From contig NZ_SNWR01000002.1 in assembly GCF_004362215.1 (NCBI RefSeq), positions 2,294,001-2,358,000 on the forward strand: 64,000 nt of DNA, written 5' to 3'. Made by a program: the position numbers and the translations under genes. Below are positions 1-8,725 of the stretch, piece by piece. Source of the DNA: Paractinoplanes brasiliensis (GTDB taxonomy: Bacteria; Actinomycetota; Actinomycetes; Mycobacteriales; Micromonosporaceae). Under the pieces are notes generated by a model. That model saw only the letters and a program-made list of their open reading frames with translations. It ran no database searches and was not told where the DNA came from. Positions within the stretch are counted from its first letter, which is position 1; each line of letters begins with the position of its first letter.

Positions 1-92
1 CGGGGGCGGTGCTGCCGGACACAACGGCCGGTTCGCGCAATTCTGGTGTGGACAGCGCCGTGAAACAGCGGTGAAGCCGAACTGAAGCCGCG

Positions 93-1838
93 TCAGCCGG
101 CGCGCTCGGCCAGCGCGCTGTGCCGCCCGTACAGTCCGGCGAGCGGGCTCACCCGGTAACGGTCGTGGTTGAGCTGCTCGATCAGGTGCACCCCGACGAG
201 GCGGTCCAGCTGCCGGCGTACGGAAGGAACCGGCGCCGCTGCCAGCTCGGCGGCCCGCTCGGTGGTGAACGCGCGGCTGGTGTACGCGGACAGGCGGCGC
301 ATCAGCTCGGCCGGGCCCGGTTCGAGCCGCCGGTACGACCAGGACAGCGCACGTGGCAGGTCGCCCGGCGCGCCGTCCCCCGCGTCGAGCGCGGCCAGCC
401 TGTCGCCCTCTTCGGACAGCTCGGCCACCCACGAGGCCGGCGGCACGTGCGGCAACCGGGCCATCCGCTCGGCCAGGATGCGCAGCGCCAGCGGCGTACG
501 GTCGCACAGCTCGGCCAGCCGGGCCGCCTCCTCGGTGCGCGGGTTCAGCCCGAGCACGGCCGCCGCCTCGGCCGGTTCCAGACGCGGCACCGTCACCCGT
601 ACGGCGCCGTCGTGCACCACCAGGCCACGCAGCTGGTTGCGGCTGGTGATCACCGCGGTGGCGCCCGGCCCCGGCAGCAACGGGCGCACCTGGTCGGCGT
701 CGAGCGCGTTGTCGAGCAGCACAGCCATCCGGCGGTCCGCGGTGAGCGCGCGGTACAGCTCGGCGCGGGCGGGGACCCCGTACGGAATGTCGGACCCGGC
801 TACTCCCAGCTCGCCGAGCAGGGCGGCGAGGGCCTCGGACGGTTTCATCGGCGGCTCGTCGGCGTAACCGCGCAGGTCGACGTGGAGCCGGCCGTCGGGG
901 AAGTCGTCGTTGCCGTGCAGCCAGCGCACCGCCAGGGCCGACTTGCCGATGCCGGCCGGGCCGTCCAGCACGATCACCGCGGCTTCCTCGTCACGGTGCC
1001 AGTCGAGGGTCGCGAACTCCTCGGCCCGTCCCACGAAGTGCGGCGCCCCGGCCGGCAACCGCTGCGGCGCCGGCACCACCGCCTGCTGCTGCGGCGCCGA
1101 CAGCAGGGGATGCTGCCCGGAGCCGCGCAGGATCTGCTGGTGCACGTCGCGCAATTCCTCGCCGGGCTCGACACCGAGCTCACCGATGAACCGGTGCGAC
1201 AGCGTCTGATAGGCGCTGAGCGCCTCGGCCTGCCGCCCCTGCCGAAAGAGCGCGGCCATCAGCTGCACCCAGAACCTTTCCCGGTACGGGTGTTCGGCCG
1301 TCAGCAACCGCAGCTCGCCGACGATGCCGTCGGTGCGGCGCAGCAGCAGGTCGGCCTCGATGCGCCGCTCCAGCGCGAGCAGGCGGCGCTCGTCGAGCGG
1401 CGGCAGATCCATCTCGTGCAGCCACGGCGACGCGACGTCGGCGCAGGCCGGCCCGCGCCACAGGGCGAGCGCCGAGCGCAGCAGGCGGGCCCGCTCGTGC
1501 AGGCTCGGGGCGGCGGCGGCCTCGTCGACGAGCCGGTCGAAGACGTGCATGTCGAGCTCGCCGGGCCCGACCCGCAGGGAGTACCCGGCCGGCCCGGTGA
1601 TCACGGAACCGGGCCAGGGCAGCTCGTGGCGCAGCCGGACGATGTTGGTCTGCACGACGCGGCGCAGCGAGTGCGGCGCGTCCCCGGGCCACATGCGCTG
1701 GGCCAGCTGGGCCACCGAGAGCTGCTGGTTGGCGTGCAGGAGCAGCGCGGCCAGCAGCGTACGCACCTTGCCACCGGTCACCGAGCGCGTCTGCTGCTCG
1801 TGCTCCACCAGGAGCGGACCGAGGATCTGATACCGCAT
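93..1838 (-). CDS. SARP-family transcriptional activator with NB-ARC ATPase domain
   Basis: The 581-residue product has the AfsR/DnrI/RedD layout. An OmpR-like winged-helix DNA-binding domain covers about residues 1-95, from MRYQILGPLL to GYSLRV. A bacterial transcriptional activation domain (BTAD) follows to about residue 245. An NB-ARC type ATPase then carries Walker A GPAGIGKSA near residue 300 and the Walker B-like AVLLDNA. The C-terminus looks like the winged helix that follows NB-ARC; no TPR array follows, so this is shorter than AfsR. The ATG at 1838 was chosen because GGAGG lies directly upstream; a longer TTG-started frame lacks a ribosome site. It is divergent from the diguanylate cyclase gene. 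Its target is unknown. Family assignment is firm, target regulon is not. Confidence 0.9.
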   Translation of the reverse strand: MRYQILGPLLVEHEQQTRSVTGGKVRTLLAALLLHANQQLSVAQLAQRMWPGDAPHSLRRVVQTNIVRLRHELPWPGSVITGPAGYSLRVGPGELDMHVFDRLVDEAAAAPSLHERARLLRSALALWRGPACADVASPWLHEMDLPPLDERRLLALERRIEADLLLRRTDGIVGELRLLTAEHPYRERFWVQLMAALFRQGRQAEALSAYQTLSHRFIGELGVEPGEELRDVHQQILRGSGQHPLLSAPQQQAVVPAPQRLPAGAPHFVGRAEEFATLDWHRDEEAAVIVLDGPAGIGKSALAVRWLHGNDDFPDGRLHVDLRGYADEPPMKPSEALAALLGELGVAGSDIPYGVPARAELYRALTADRRMAVLLDNALDADQVRPLLPGPGATAVITSRNQLRGLVVHDGAVRVTVPRLEPAEAAAVLGLNPRTEEAARLAELCDRTPLALRILAERMARLPHVPPASWVAELSEEGDRLAALDAGDGAPGDLPRALSWSYRRLEPGPAELMRRLSAYTSRAFTTERAAELAAAPVPSVRRQLDRLVGVHLIEQLNHDRYRVSPLAGLYGRHSALAERAG

Positions 1839-1974
1839 GCCACCTCCCCGTGCTCCCGCCGGAAACCTGACCAGACCGTAGACACCTCGGTCCGGGGCCG
1901 CTACCCCGCCCGCAAGACCGACCTTGGTCAACGCTCAGGACGGGCCCGTGGCGGCCGATGGTCGACACGTGGCG

Positions 1975-3375
1975 ATGGAGATCACATCCGTGCCGCGGCG
2001 CGCGACGGCCGCGGGTGTCGTCGTGCTGGCCGTCGCCCTGGTGGCCGCCGTCGGTTTCTACCTGGCCGGCACCCAGGCCGGCACCCGGGCCCGGATCCTC
2101 GGCGAGTTCGACAGCCGCGCACGCCTCGCGGCCCAGGTCATCGGGGGCACGATGGCCGGCAGCGACCCCAAGACACGCGAGTGGGCGGTGACCACCTTCG
2201 CCGGGTCGCCGGCGCAGCTCGGTCCCGCCCTCGACGCGGGCCGCAGCGGCATCGCGTGGCTCGTGGTGCTGCGGGCCGACGGCACGGTTCTGGGCACGGC
2301 GCCGCGTTCGATGACGGCGCGGGCGGCCACGTTCGACGCCGAACCGGGTTTTCAGATGGCGCTGACGACCGGGCGGCTCACCTACGGCAACGTGACGATC
2401 GAGGACGGCACGCCGATGGTGTACGGGTTCCAGCCGTACGACGTCGGCGGTGAGACCCGGGTGCTGGTCGTGCCCGCGCCGGTCGTCGAGCTGGCGAGCA
2501 TTCTGCGCGGCGCGCTGGACGTGACGGCGGGCCAGGTCTACGTGGCCGACGGGACCGGCGCTGTCGTCGCGGGTTCGGACACCACGGCGGCCGGGCAGCC
2601 GATCCCCGACAGCGTCCTGGCCGCCGCCCGGGAACGCCTCGGCAGCGGCCTGACCGGGGACCGTCACCACCTGACCCTGCCGGTCGCCGGGTCTACGTGG
2701 CGCATGGTCATCGCCACCTCGCAGCCGGCCCTGCTCGCGCCGGTGCACGCGGCCAACCGGGCGGCGTGGCTCATCTTCGGCGGGTTCGCCGCCACGGTCG
2801 CGGTGATCCTGCTGGCCGGCGCGGTGATCCTGACCGGCTCGGCCCGCCTGGCCCGCACCCGCCTGCACGACGCGCTGACCGGTCTGCCCGGCCGTGCCCT
2901 GCTGCTCGAGGAGGCCGGGAAGTCGATCGCCCAGGGCGGCCCGCTGGCCGTCCTCTTCCTCGACCTCGACGGGTTCAAGCCGGTCAACGACACGTACGGG
3001 CACGCGGCCGGCGACGCGCTGCTGGTGCAGGTGGCGCAGCGGCTGCGTGCGGCGACCCGGCCGCAGGACGTGGCGGCCCGGTTCGGCGGCGACGAGTTCG
3101 TGCTGCTGTGCCGGGGCATGACCGGCGCCGACGCGTACGCGGTGGCCGACCGGATCCGCCACGACCTGTCCCGGCCGTACGCCGTCGACGGGCGCACCGT
3201 GAACATCGGGGTGTCGATCGGGCTCGCCACGCCCGGCCCCGACACCCCCGACGCCGCCGCCCTGATCCGCCACGCCGACCTCGCCCTGTACCGGGCCAAG
3301 GGCGCCGGGCGGGGGCGGATCGAGCGCTTCGCCCCGGAGCCGGCCACCCGGGCGAACACGGAGCGGATTCGATAG
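1975..3375 (+). CDS. Membrane-anchored diguanylate cyclase (GGDEF) with extracytoplasmic sensor
   Basis: The 466-residue protein should synthesise cyclic di-GMP. Transmembrane segments lie near residues 10-32 and 262-288 and bracket an extracytoplasmic region of about 225 residues that looks like a PDC/Cache sensor (segments RADGTVLGTAP and VADGTGAVVAGSD). The cytoplasmic GGDEF domain has DALTGLPGR, LFLDLDGFKPVND and an intact GGDEF at about residue 371. An RPQD motif sits exactly five residues before GGDEF, the expected place for the RxxD product-inhibition I-site. No EAL domain follows. The ATG at 1975 is preferred over an upstream TTG at 1924, but neither has a strong ribosome site. The ligand is unknown. 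Confidence 0.9.
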   Translation: MEITSVPRRATAAGVVVLAVALVAAVGFYLAGTQAGTRARILGEFDSRARLAAQVIGGTMAGSDPKTREWAVTTFAGSPAQLGPALDAGRSGIAWLVVLRADGTVLGTAPRSMTARAATFDAEPGFQMALTTGRLTYGNVTIEDGTPMVYGFQPYDVGGETRVLVVPAPVVELASILRGALDVTAGQVYVADGTGAVVAGSDTTAAGQPIPDSVLAAARERLGSGLTGDRHHLTLPVAGSTWRMVIATSQPALLAPVHAANRAAWLIFGGFAATVAVILLAGAVILTGSARLARTRLHDALTGLPGRALLLEEAGKSIAQGGPLAVLFLDLDGFKPVNDTYGHAAGDALLVQVAQRLRAATRPQDVAARFGGDEFVLLCRGMTGADAYAVADRIRHDLSRPYAVDGRTVNIGVSIGLATPGPDTPDAAALIRHADLALYRAKGAGRGRIERFAPEPATRANTERIR

Positions 3376-3385
3376 TGTCGATCGG

Positions 3386-3590
3386 GTGACGATGCCGCCG
3401 CCGATCCGTCCGAGGCCGGCGACCTCGACGCCGTGGCCGAGCGGCTGCGCGCGCTCAAAATGGCGGCCGGCGCGGAAACCTCCACACCACCCTCGGCATC
3501 CCCGAGGCCGACGAGATCAGGGCCGTGCTCGACCGCGACGACTGGCGAGGGGTCATCCCGGCGACGTCCGGCGGGCGCCGGCTTCCGCTA
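3386..3590 (+). pseudogene. Decayed remnant of a small regulatory-type gene
   Basis: Protein-like sequence continues on the plus strand after the cyclase but in broken frames. One frame reads DLDAVAERLRALKMAAGA, which resembles the N-terminus of actinobacterial helix-turn-helix proteins (usually LRALKxxAGNPS). A +1 shift near 3472 then gives NLHTTLGIPEADEIRAVLD followed by RDDWRGVIPA. A GTG at 3386 would start a third frame. At least two frame breaks make this a relic rather than a gene. It runs up to the end of the peptidase gene on the other strand. The HTH identification is a guess from a short motif. Confidence 0.35.
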
Positions 3591-5273
3591 CCGAAGCGCC
3601 TCGCGGCCGCCGACGATCGGGAGCTCCACCCGGCTGGCGGTGGGGTCGACGGAAAGGCGTGTGCCGGGCAGCGGCCGCAGCGTGTAGTCGTAGTCGGTGG
3701 ACACGATGACCACGCCGATCCGGTGGCCGGCGCGGAACACATGGTCCTCGGGCTGCAGGTTCCAGCGGATCCCGTACGCCTTCCCCGGCACGACCGGCAG
3801 CGAACGTGACCGCGACACCCTGTTCTGCGGGTCGATCCAGCCCCGGGTGACGATCTGCGACCCGGTTCCGGCCGGGCCGTGGTCGACCAGCAGCGCGGTG
3901 AGGTTGGCGGCGGTGCGGTTGTCGACGCTGACCTTCAACGACACGTACGGGGTGCCGCTGAGCCGCACATCCCGGGTCAGCACCGGCCATCGGTAGTCGA
4001 GCCGGTTCTCGGCATGGCCCGCGACGAGCTGCTCGGCCGTCAGGGTGCGGCCGCTGTCGGTGAAGGTGTCGGCGCGCGCCGCCCCCGTGGCGAGAGGCAG
4101 TTTCACCGTACGGGTTCCCGGCACCGGCCACGCCGTCGTGCGTTCGACCACGACCGACCGCGCGTCCTCCAGCGTCACCGGCGGTTCCCTGTCGATGCCG
4201 TTGTCGACGCCGTGGACATAGTGGTCGATCCAGCGGTCCACCGCGTCGCTGAACTCCTGCGACCGGGGGCTGCCGTGCCCACCCTCGTACAGCCAGAGTT
4301 TGCGGTCGCCCCGCAGCGCCTGCCACAACTGGATGCCCTGCTGCGGCTTGACGTTCCAGTCCTCGAGCCCCTGCGCGAGGAAGACGCCGGCCCGGATCCT
4401 CCCGGCCTGCGCCGTGTAGTCGCGTTCGGCCCAGACGCGGGAATAGTCCCCGGTGACCCTGTCCTGGATGCGGGTGAGCCGCTCCATCGCCGCCTCGCAG
4501 ACCTCCGGGTTCACGCGGGTCAGGATGTACCGCGACATCACGTCCAGGTCCTCGCCCTGCCAGCCGCCCGGCGCGACGACCAGCCCGTTGGCGCGGTAGT
4601 AGTCGTACCAGCTGGTGACCGCGGACATCGGGACGATCGCCTTGAGCGCCGACCGCCCGGTGATCGCCGCCATGATCGGGAGCGTTCCGTCGTACGAGAC
4701 GCCGGTCATCGCCACCCGTCGCGCCGACCAGCTCGCGGTGACCGGCCGCCCGGCGCTGTCGTACGCGCGGCCCTTCAGATCCAGCCAGTCGACCACGGCC
4801 CGCATCGCGGCGGTCTCGTCCCGGCCACCCGTGTCGGGGCAGCCGGTCGACAGGTTCGTGCCGAGGCTGTCCACGGTGATGACGGCGTAGCGCCTGTTCG
4901 TGTAGTGCTTGAACACGGTGGCCGCCTTGCTTCGCCCGCGACCCCGCATGAGGTCGGCGAGCCCGGCCGCCGGCGTCTCCTGCGGCAGCCGGTCGACGTC
5001 GACGCTCGGATACGGCACGTCGGCACCCGGGCCCGCGTACGGGGTGGGAAGCACGATGGAACCCAGCTTGCCCAGGCTCGCGGCGGGCCGCGTGACGGTG
5101 AGGTGGACGCGGTCCCGCACACCGTCGCCGTCGGAGTCCAGCGGCGTCTCGACCCACACATCCTCAACGATGTCGGCCGCGGTCTCACCCGGCCCGGCCA
5201 CAGCGGGCGCCGCCGGCACCCCGATCACGGCCGACGCCATCACGGTCACCATCGCGCCCCGCATCCATCGCAT
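3588..5273 (-). CDS. Secreted S15-family Xaa-Pro dipeptidyl-peptidase-like hydrolase
   Basis: The 561-residue protein has a signal peptide (MRGAMVTVMASAVIGVPAAP, probable cleavage after AVA). The peptidase S15 alpha/beta-hydrolase domain carries the nucleophile elbow GVSYDG near residue 192 and the probable catalytic His in EGGHGS near residue 332. The C-terminal X-Pro beta-sandwich domain follows (about residues 370-555, for example GTPYVSLKVSVDN). The family removes N-terminal Xaa-Pro dipeptides or hydrolyses acyl esters; the substrate here is unknown. The start is uncertain: ATGs at 5273 and 5264 are in frame without a clear Shine-Dalgarno, while a GAGGAGGGG lies about 30 bases upstream. 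Decayed plus-strand fragments flank it on both sides. Confidence 0.88.
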   Translation of the reverse strand: MRWMRGAMVTVMASAVIGVPAAPAVAGPGETAADIVEDVWVETPLDSDGDGVRDRVHLTVTRPAASLGKLGSIVLPTPYAGPGADVPYPSVDVDRLPQETPAAGLADLMRGRGRSKAATVFKHYTNRRYAVITVDSLGTNLSTGCPDTGGRDETAAMRAVVDWLDLKGRAYDSAGRPVTASWSARRVAMTGVSYDGTLPIMAAITGRSALKAIVPMSAVTSWYDYYRANGLVVAPGGWQGEDLDVMSRYILTRVNPEVCEAAMERLTRIQDRVTGDYSRVWAERDYTAQAGRIRAGVFLAQGLEDWNVKPQQGIQLWQALRGDRKLWLYEGGHGSPRSQEFSDAVDRWIDHYVHGVDNGIDREPPVTLEDARSVVVERTTAWPVPGTRTVKLPLATGAARADTFTDSGRTLTAEQLVAGHAENRLDYRWPVLTRDVRLSGTPYVSLKVSVDNRTAANLTALLVDHGPAGTGSQIVTRGWIDPQNRVSRSRSLPVVPGKAYGIRWNLQPEDHVFRAGHRIGVVIVSTDYDYTLRPLPGTRLSVDPTASRVELPIVGGREALR

Positions 5274-5342
5274 CCATTGATGATGCCGTATGCGATGCCC
5301 CGCGCGGTGCCCCTCCTCAACGACCCGGCGCCGACATCCCAG

Positions 5343-5530
5343 CACGATGTCCTCGTCGGCGAAGATGCCAGGCTGAGGCGGCCTGCTGGTTCACCCCGAT
5401 CCTGGCCCGCGACGGCGGCCTGCTGGGCACGTTCGCCATGTATCACCGGGCGCCGCTTTCGGACGCCGACCTCGCGCTCGCGCAGGTCTTCGCGGGCACC
5501 GCCGCGCCGGCGATCGAACGCGACCCGTGA
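5343..5530 (+). pseudogene. C-terminal fragment of a GAF domain gene
   Basis: In one plus-strand frame, 5375-5530 reads ACWFTPILARDGGLLGTFAM followed by YHRAPLSDADLALAQVF and a stop. This is the classic end of a GAF domain as found in bacterial PAS/GAF sensor kinases and phosphodiesterases (ACWSTPI...GTFA.YHR). Just upstream, in another frame, QHDVLVGEDAR looks like the preceding GAF segment, so a frameshift near 5370 separates the two. No start codon or ribosome site supports expression. It is read as a relic of a larger sensor gene. Confidence 0.5.
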
Positions 5531-5717
5531 CGAGCAGGCCCGGCCGGCGGCCGAGAAGCGAGCACAGGCGGAGCTGGCCGAGCTGAAGATCGCCGATTCG
5601 TGGGGGGACTCGGCGTGGGGCTGCTCCGAGCACGTCGAGGAGGCCATCATCAACGTCCGCTCGGCCTTCATCGCCAGCGAGGAGCTGGGCGGGCCGGCCG
5701 CCTACCTCGGCCGCTGA
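5526..5717 (+). pseudogene. Unrecognised C-terminal gene fragment
   Basis: After the GAF relic ends, a different plus-strand frame carries protein-like sequence to the stop at 5717: an Ala/Glu-rich helix (EKRAQAELAELKIADSW) followed by GDSAWGCSEHVEEAIINV and FIASEELGGPAAYLGR. Composition and helix periodicity look like a genuine protein end. There is no in-frame start with a ribosome site close by. It overlaps the 3-prime end of the minus-strand gene at 5702 by 16 bases. Family not recognised; it could be the tail of the same broken gene as the GAF fragment or of another one. Confidence 0.35.
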
Positions 5718-6604
5718 CCGGCCGCCGGTTGCGGTGCGGCGAGGTCGGCTGCGCGGCCGCTCAGGATGCGGCAGCGCTCGGCCAGGCCGGTCCACTGCTG
5801 GTCGGAGTCGCCGGCGCTGTCCGACGTGGTGATCTCCTCGAGGAGGGTCGCGTAGTCGGTGGCCAGTTCTCGGCACGCGCGGTCGAGCTCCGGGCTGTGC
5901 GCCTTGTACCGCCGGTCGAGGTCGATGATCTGATGCGCCAGCGTGGCCGAGGCGGCGCTCAGGGCGCTGCGGGCGTCGGCCGTGTCCTGGCGACGGGCCC
6001 GCCGCTCGCCGGCCCGGCGCGCGGCTCGGCGGCCGCCGGCCCAGACCGCCGCGGCGCCGCCCAGCACACCGGCGAAAGCGGCCATTACCAGCAGGTATCG
6101 GGGCAGCGACGGGCTGATGGTGCGGCCGCCGTCCGGGACGGTGCCGGCGCGGACCAGCCGGTCGTAGTTGACGGCGACGACCTTGAGGACTTCGAGGGGC
6201 CGGTCGGCCACCGCGTCGATGCCACCGCCGATTGTCGTCTCCGCCACCGCTGCCCGGCCGAAGTTCTCGTCGTCCTTACCGGGCAGCCAGGCACACCCGT
6301 ACGTGTCGAGACCGCCCTCGCCGTCCGGTTTGACCGCCAGGACCACCACACCCTCGGCCGCCCGCCGGGTGCTGCGGCAGCTGTCGCGCAGGTCGTCGCC
6401 GGGTTCGAGCAGCAGCACGGCCACCCGGCGGTTGCCGAGGACCCGTTCGGCGGCGGCCCGGTCCAGGTCGTAGCCGGGCGCGGCATAGACCGAGGAGCTG
6501 CGGACCGTACGGGCAACGGGGTTGTCGAACACGCCACCGGCCCAGCCCGCCCATCCGGCCAGAACCAGGCAACCCAGCACGGCCAGGCCGAACAATCGAC
6601 TCAC
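5702..6604 (-). CDS. Two-TM membrane protein of unknown function (third gene of operon)
   Basis: The 300-residue protein has an N-terminal transmembrane segment (about residues 4-26), an extracytoplasmic domain with DDLRDSCRSTRRAAEGVVVL and YGCAWLPGKDDENFG, a second membrane segment (about 168-190, LLVMAAFAGVLGGAAAVW), then an Arg-rich stretch and a helical cytoplasmic tail. Its GTG start overlaps the upstream gene's stop as GTGA, so the two are translationally coupled. The extracytoplasmic part is loosely similar in plan to TPM-type domains, but I do not assign it. The last of three small-to-medium membrane proteins read as one unit from 8269. Confidence 0.75.
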   Translation of the reverse strand: MSRLFGLAVLGCLVLAGWAGWAGGVFDNPVARTVRSSSVYAAPGYDLDRAAAERVLGNRRVAVLLLEPGDDLRDSCRSTRRAAEGVVVLAVKPDGEGGLDTYGCAWLPGKDDENFGRAAVAETTIGGGIDAVADRPLEVLKVVAVNYDRLVRAGTVPDGGRTISPSLPRYLLVMAAFAGVLGGAAAVWAGGRRAARRAGERRARRQDTADARSALSAASATLAHQIIDLDRRYKAHSPELDRACRELATDYATLLEEITTSDSAGDSDQQWTGLAERCRILSGRAADLAAPQPAAGQRPR

Positions 6605-7965
6605 GAGAGCTCACCCCGCAGGTACTCGCCGGGCCGGTAGCCCTTGAACGGCATGGTGCGCCCGGCCTCGTCCAGCTCGGCCTCGGCGGCGTCGAGCAAA
6701 CGCCGCACATGCCTGTCGGGCAGCTTCTCCTCCAACGCCGTGCGGGCCGCGGCGAGCTGGGTGAGGCCACGGGTAAGGGCCGCGTCGCTGTCCCGGCCGG
6801 TCAGGGCGGACTGCTCGACGGCCAGCGCGGTCAGGGCGGCCAGCCGGGCCGGGGCCGCGGTCGGACGGCGGCGGCTCGACGGGCGGGCCACCGGGCGCAC
6901 CGAGAGCACCAGGAAGACCAGCACGCACGCCGCGAACAGCCACGGCAGCACGGGCAGGCCCACCCGCAGCGGATCGAACGGCACGTACGGGAGCGGACGG
7001 TCGAACAGGCCGGCGTACCGGACGTCGGTGACCCGGCTCAGGTAGGCGCCGAGGATGTTGCGCTGCGGGTACGCGTACCGGCTGATCCGGTCGCCGCTCT
7101 GCGAGTAGAAGGTGACCGCGGCCAGCTCGGCGAAGTCGGCCGCGCGGGGGCCGCTGTACTCGATCCAGTCGCCGTACATGACCAGGATCGGGGTGTCCGG
7201 GAAGACGCGTTCCAGCGCCCGGCCGTAGTGCGGCAGGGCCTTCCCGTACGGCTGCCGGGCCAGCGCGACGACCAGGGGGCGGTTGTCCGGGAAGGCGGTC
7301 GCGGCGGTCTGCGGCACGTCGTCGAGGGTGGCGCCGGGGCCGATGTGCCGCCCGGTGCGGCGCAGCTCGGTCACCACCGGCGCCAGCTCGGCCTCGGTCG
7401 GCTCCCGCCACTGCGGCCCGGCGGCGGGCTCGGCCGGGGCGTCCACCTTGCGCAGCGCGGAGATCAGGGTGACCAGCGCCACGGTGACGTCGCCGGTGGA
7501 GAACTGGGCCCGCCATTCCGGCAGGCGGTCGGCCGTGGCACGGTAGGAGCCCCCGGTCACCTGGGTTCCGATCACCCGTACGGTGGCTTCCTCGACCCCG
7601 CGGACCCGGGCGCGCTCGGCTTCGTCGAGCCCGGGCGGGGTCACCAGGATCCGGATGTCCTCGCCGCCGGCGGCCGCGCGCACCCGCTGCTCGTCCCAGT
7701 GCGCCACCGCGCCGGGCAACCGCACCACCGGCTGGGCCTTGACCAGGGCTGTCATCTCGTCGGCGCTCGGCACGGTGGCGTCGCCGAGCTCACCGGCCGA
7801 GCCCTCGGCGACTCCGGCGCCCGAGCTGGGCGACTGCCCGTAGCTGACCGTGACGCTCTGGCGCTGGGCGATCAGGAAGACGGCGAAAACCGCCGCCGCG
7901 ACGGCCAGGGCGACCCAGCGCCAGCCGCGAGCCCGGCTCACGGCCCGGACGAGACGGTCACGCAT
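6601..7965 (-). CDS. Membrane protein with large extracytoplasmic domain, unknown function
   Basis: The 454-residue protein has an N-terminal membrane anchor (WRWVALAVAAAVFAVFLIAQ, about residues 15-34), an extracytoplasmic region of about 290 residues, a second membrane span (VLPWLFAACVLVFLVLSV, near residue 335) and a basic, helical cytoplasmic tail ending in a segment rich in Ala, Leu and Glu. The ATG at 7965 overlaps the end of the upstream small gene by 8 bases; its own TGA overlaps the next GTG start. The layout matches the neighbouring 300-aa gene, suggesting a two- or three-subunit membrane complex. No catalytic motif was recognised. Confidence 0.75.
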   Translation of the reverse strand: MRDRLVRAVSRARGWRWVALAVAAAVFAVFLIAQRQSVTVSYGQSPSSGAGVAEGSAGELGDATVPSADEMTALVKAQPVVRLPGAVAHWDEQRVRAAAGGEDIRILVTPPGLDEAERARVRGVEEATVRVIGTQVTGGSYRATADRLPEWRAQFSTGDVTVALVTLISALRKVDAPAEPAAGPQWREPTEAELAPVVTELRRTGRHIGPGATLDDVPQTAATAFPDNRPLVVALARQPYGKALPHYGRALERVFPDTPILVMYGDWIEYSGPRAADFAELAAVTFYSQSGDRISRYAYPQRNILGAYLSRVTDVRYAGLFDRPLPYVPFDPLRVGLPVLPWLFAACVLVFLVLSVRPVARPSSRRRPTAAPARLAALTALAVEQSALTGRDSDAALTRGLTQLAAARTALEEKLPDRHVRRLLDAAEAELDEAGRTMPFKGYRPGEYLRGELS

Positions 7966-8269
7966 CAGTGGCCGCCCGCCACATCGCGTCGGCCCGGCGG
8001 GCGTACCCGGCGGCCGCGCGCGCCGCCTCGGCGCCGCCGCCACCGGCCGCCACCAGTTCGGCCTGGGCCAGCAAACGGTCGGCCTCGGCCACCGTCGCGA
8101 CGGACGCGTCCCGGCTCACCGCCGCGCTGTCGATCGCCGCCCGCGCCGCCGACCAGGCCGTGCGCCGTTCCAGACTCGCGGCGCGCCGCCGGGGAACCAG
8201 GATCGAGACGACGCCGGCCACGAACAGCAGCACGGTTCCGGCCGGCCAGACCCACCAGGACGACGACAT
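7958..8269 (-). CDS. Small single-TM membrane protein, first gene of operon
   Basis: The 103-residue product has one N-terminal membrane span (WWVWPAGTVLLFVAGVVSIL) followed by basic residues and an Ala-rich helical tail. The ATG at 8269 is preferred because GGAG lies about 10 bases upstream; an in-frame ATG at 8311 would add 14 residues. It overlaps the next gene by 8 bases and probably leads the three-gene operon. Function unknown; the shared topology of all three products suggests that they interact. Confidence 0.65.
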   Translation of the reverse strand: MSSSWWVWPAGTVLLFVAGVVSILVPRRRAASLERRTAWSAARAAIDSAAVSRDASVATVAEADRLLAQAELVAAGGGGAEAARAAAGYARRADAMWRAATDA

Positions 8270-8433
8270 GCGGGGGCGACTCCGGGCTACGACCGACTCT
8301 GACCCGGCCATTCTGCCCTACCGACCGATCCGCCCGCGGAGGCCGGGCCGGCGGGCAAGGTCGCGCAAGTGGTCGAGGACCTGCAGGACGCGGGGCAGGA
8401 CGCCGGTGCAGGGCAATGCCTTCAACCCGGGTC

Positions 8434-8464
8434 TTGCGGAAACATAACCCATTAAGCCTATAGT
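8434..8464 (+). promoter_or_regulatory. Candidate sigma-70-type promoter in an AT-rich gap
   Basis: TTGCGG at 8434-8439 and TATAGT at 8459-8464 are separated by 19 bases inside one of the few AT-rich patches of the window. It points at the monooxygenase remnant and the flavin reductase gene. The spacer is longer than ideal. The gap 8270-8685 otherwise holds only this patch and the SsuD-like relic. Confidence 0.4.
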
Positions 8465-8509
8465 TTCGACAGAGATTTCCCCGAACCCGCGGAGACCATC
8501 GATGCCTGA

Positions 8510-8725
8510 ACGACGTACGGGCGGAAGCTCGAGGTCCACCCCAACCTGTGGGCCGGGATCGGGCTGGTCCGCGGCGGGGCCGGCATCGCGATGGCCGGCT
8601 CGCACACGCAGGTGGCCGACCTGATCGAGCAGTACGTCCACGCCCGGTCGGCTCCCACGGTTCCCTTCGGCGCTCAGGAGTGGTCATGCCGCAAACCAAT
8701 CAAGACCTTGACCCCGTACGGCTGA
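8510..8725 (+). pseudogene. Remnant of an SsuD-like FMNH2-dependent monooxygenase
   Basis: One frame reads KLEVHPNLWAGIGLVRGG followed by AGIAMAGSHTQVADLIEQYV. This closely matches the C-terminal part of LLM-class alkanesulfonate monooxygenases (NLWAGxGLVRGGAGTALVG...). The frame is closed by a stop at 8507 and has no start; nothing of the preceding 300 or so residues remains. After about 8640 similarity ends and the frame runs out at 8725 inside the next gene. It sits directly before a flavin reductase, the usual partner of such a monooxygenase, so the pair probably existed intact in an ancestor. Confidence 0.6.

Noticed and set aside
120..2453. A 777-codon plus-strand frame across the first SARP gene
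   Set aside because: It is antisense to a gene with clear domains, lacks domain content and is rich in Arg, Gly and Gln as typical for high-GC shadow frames.
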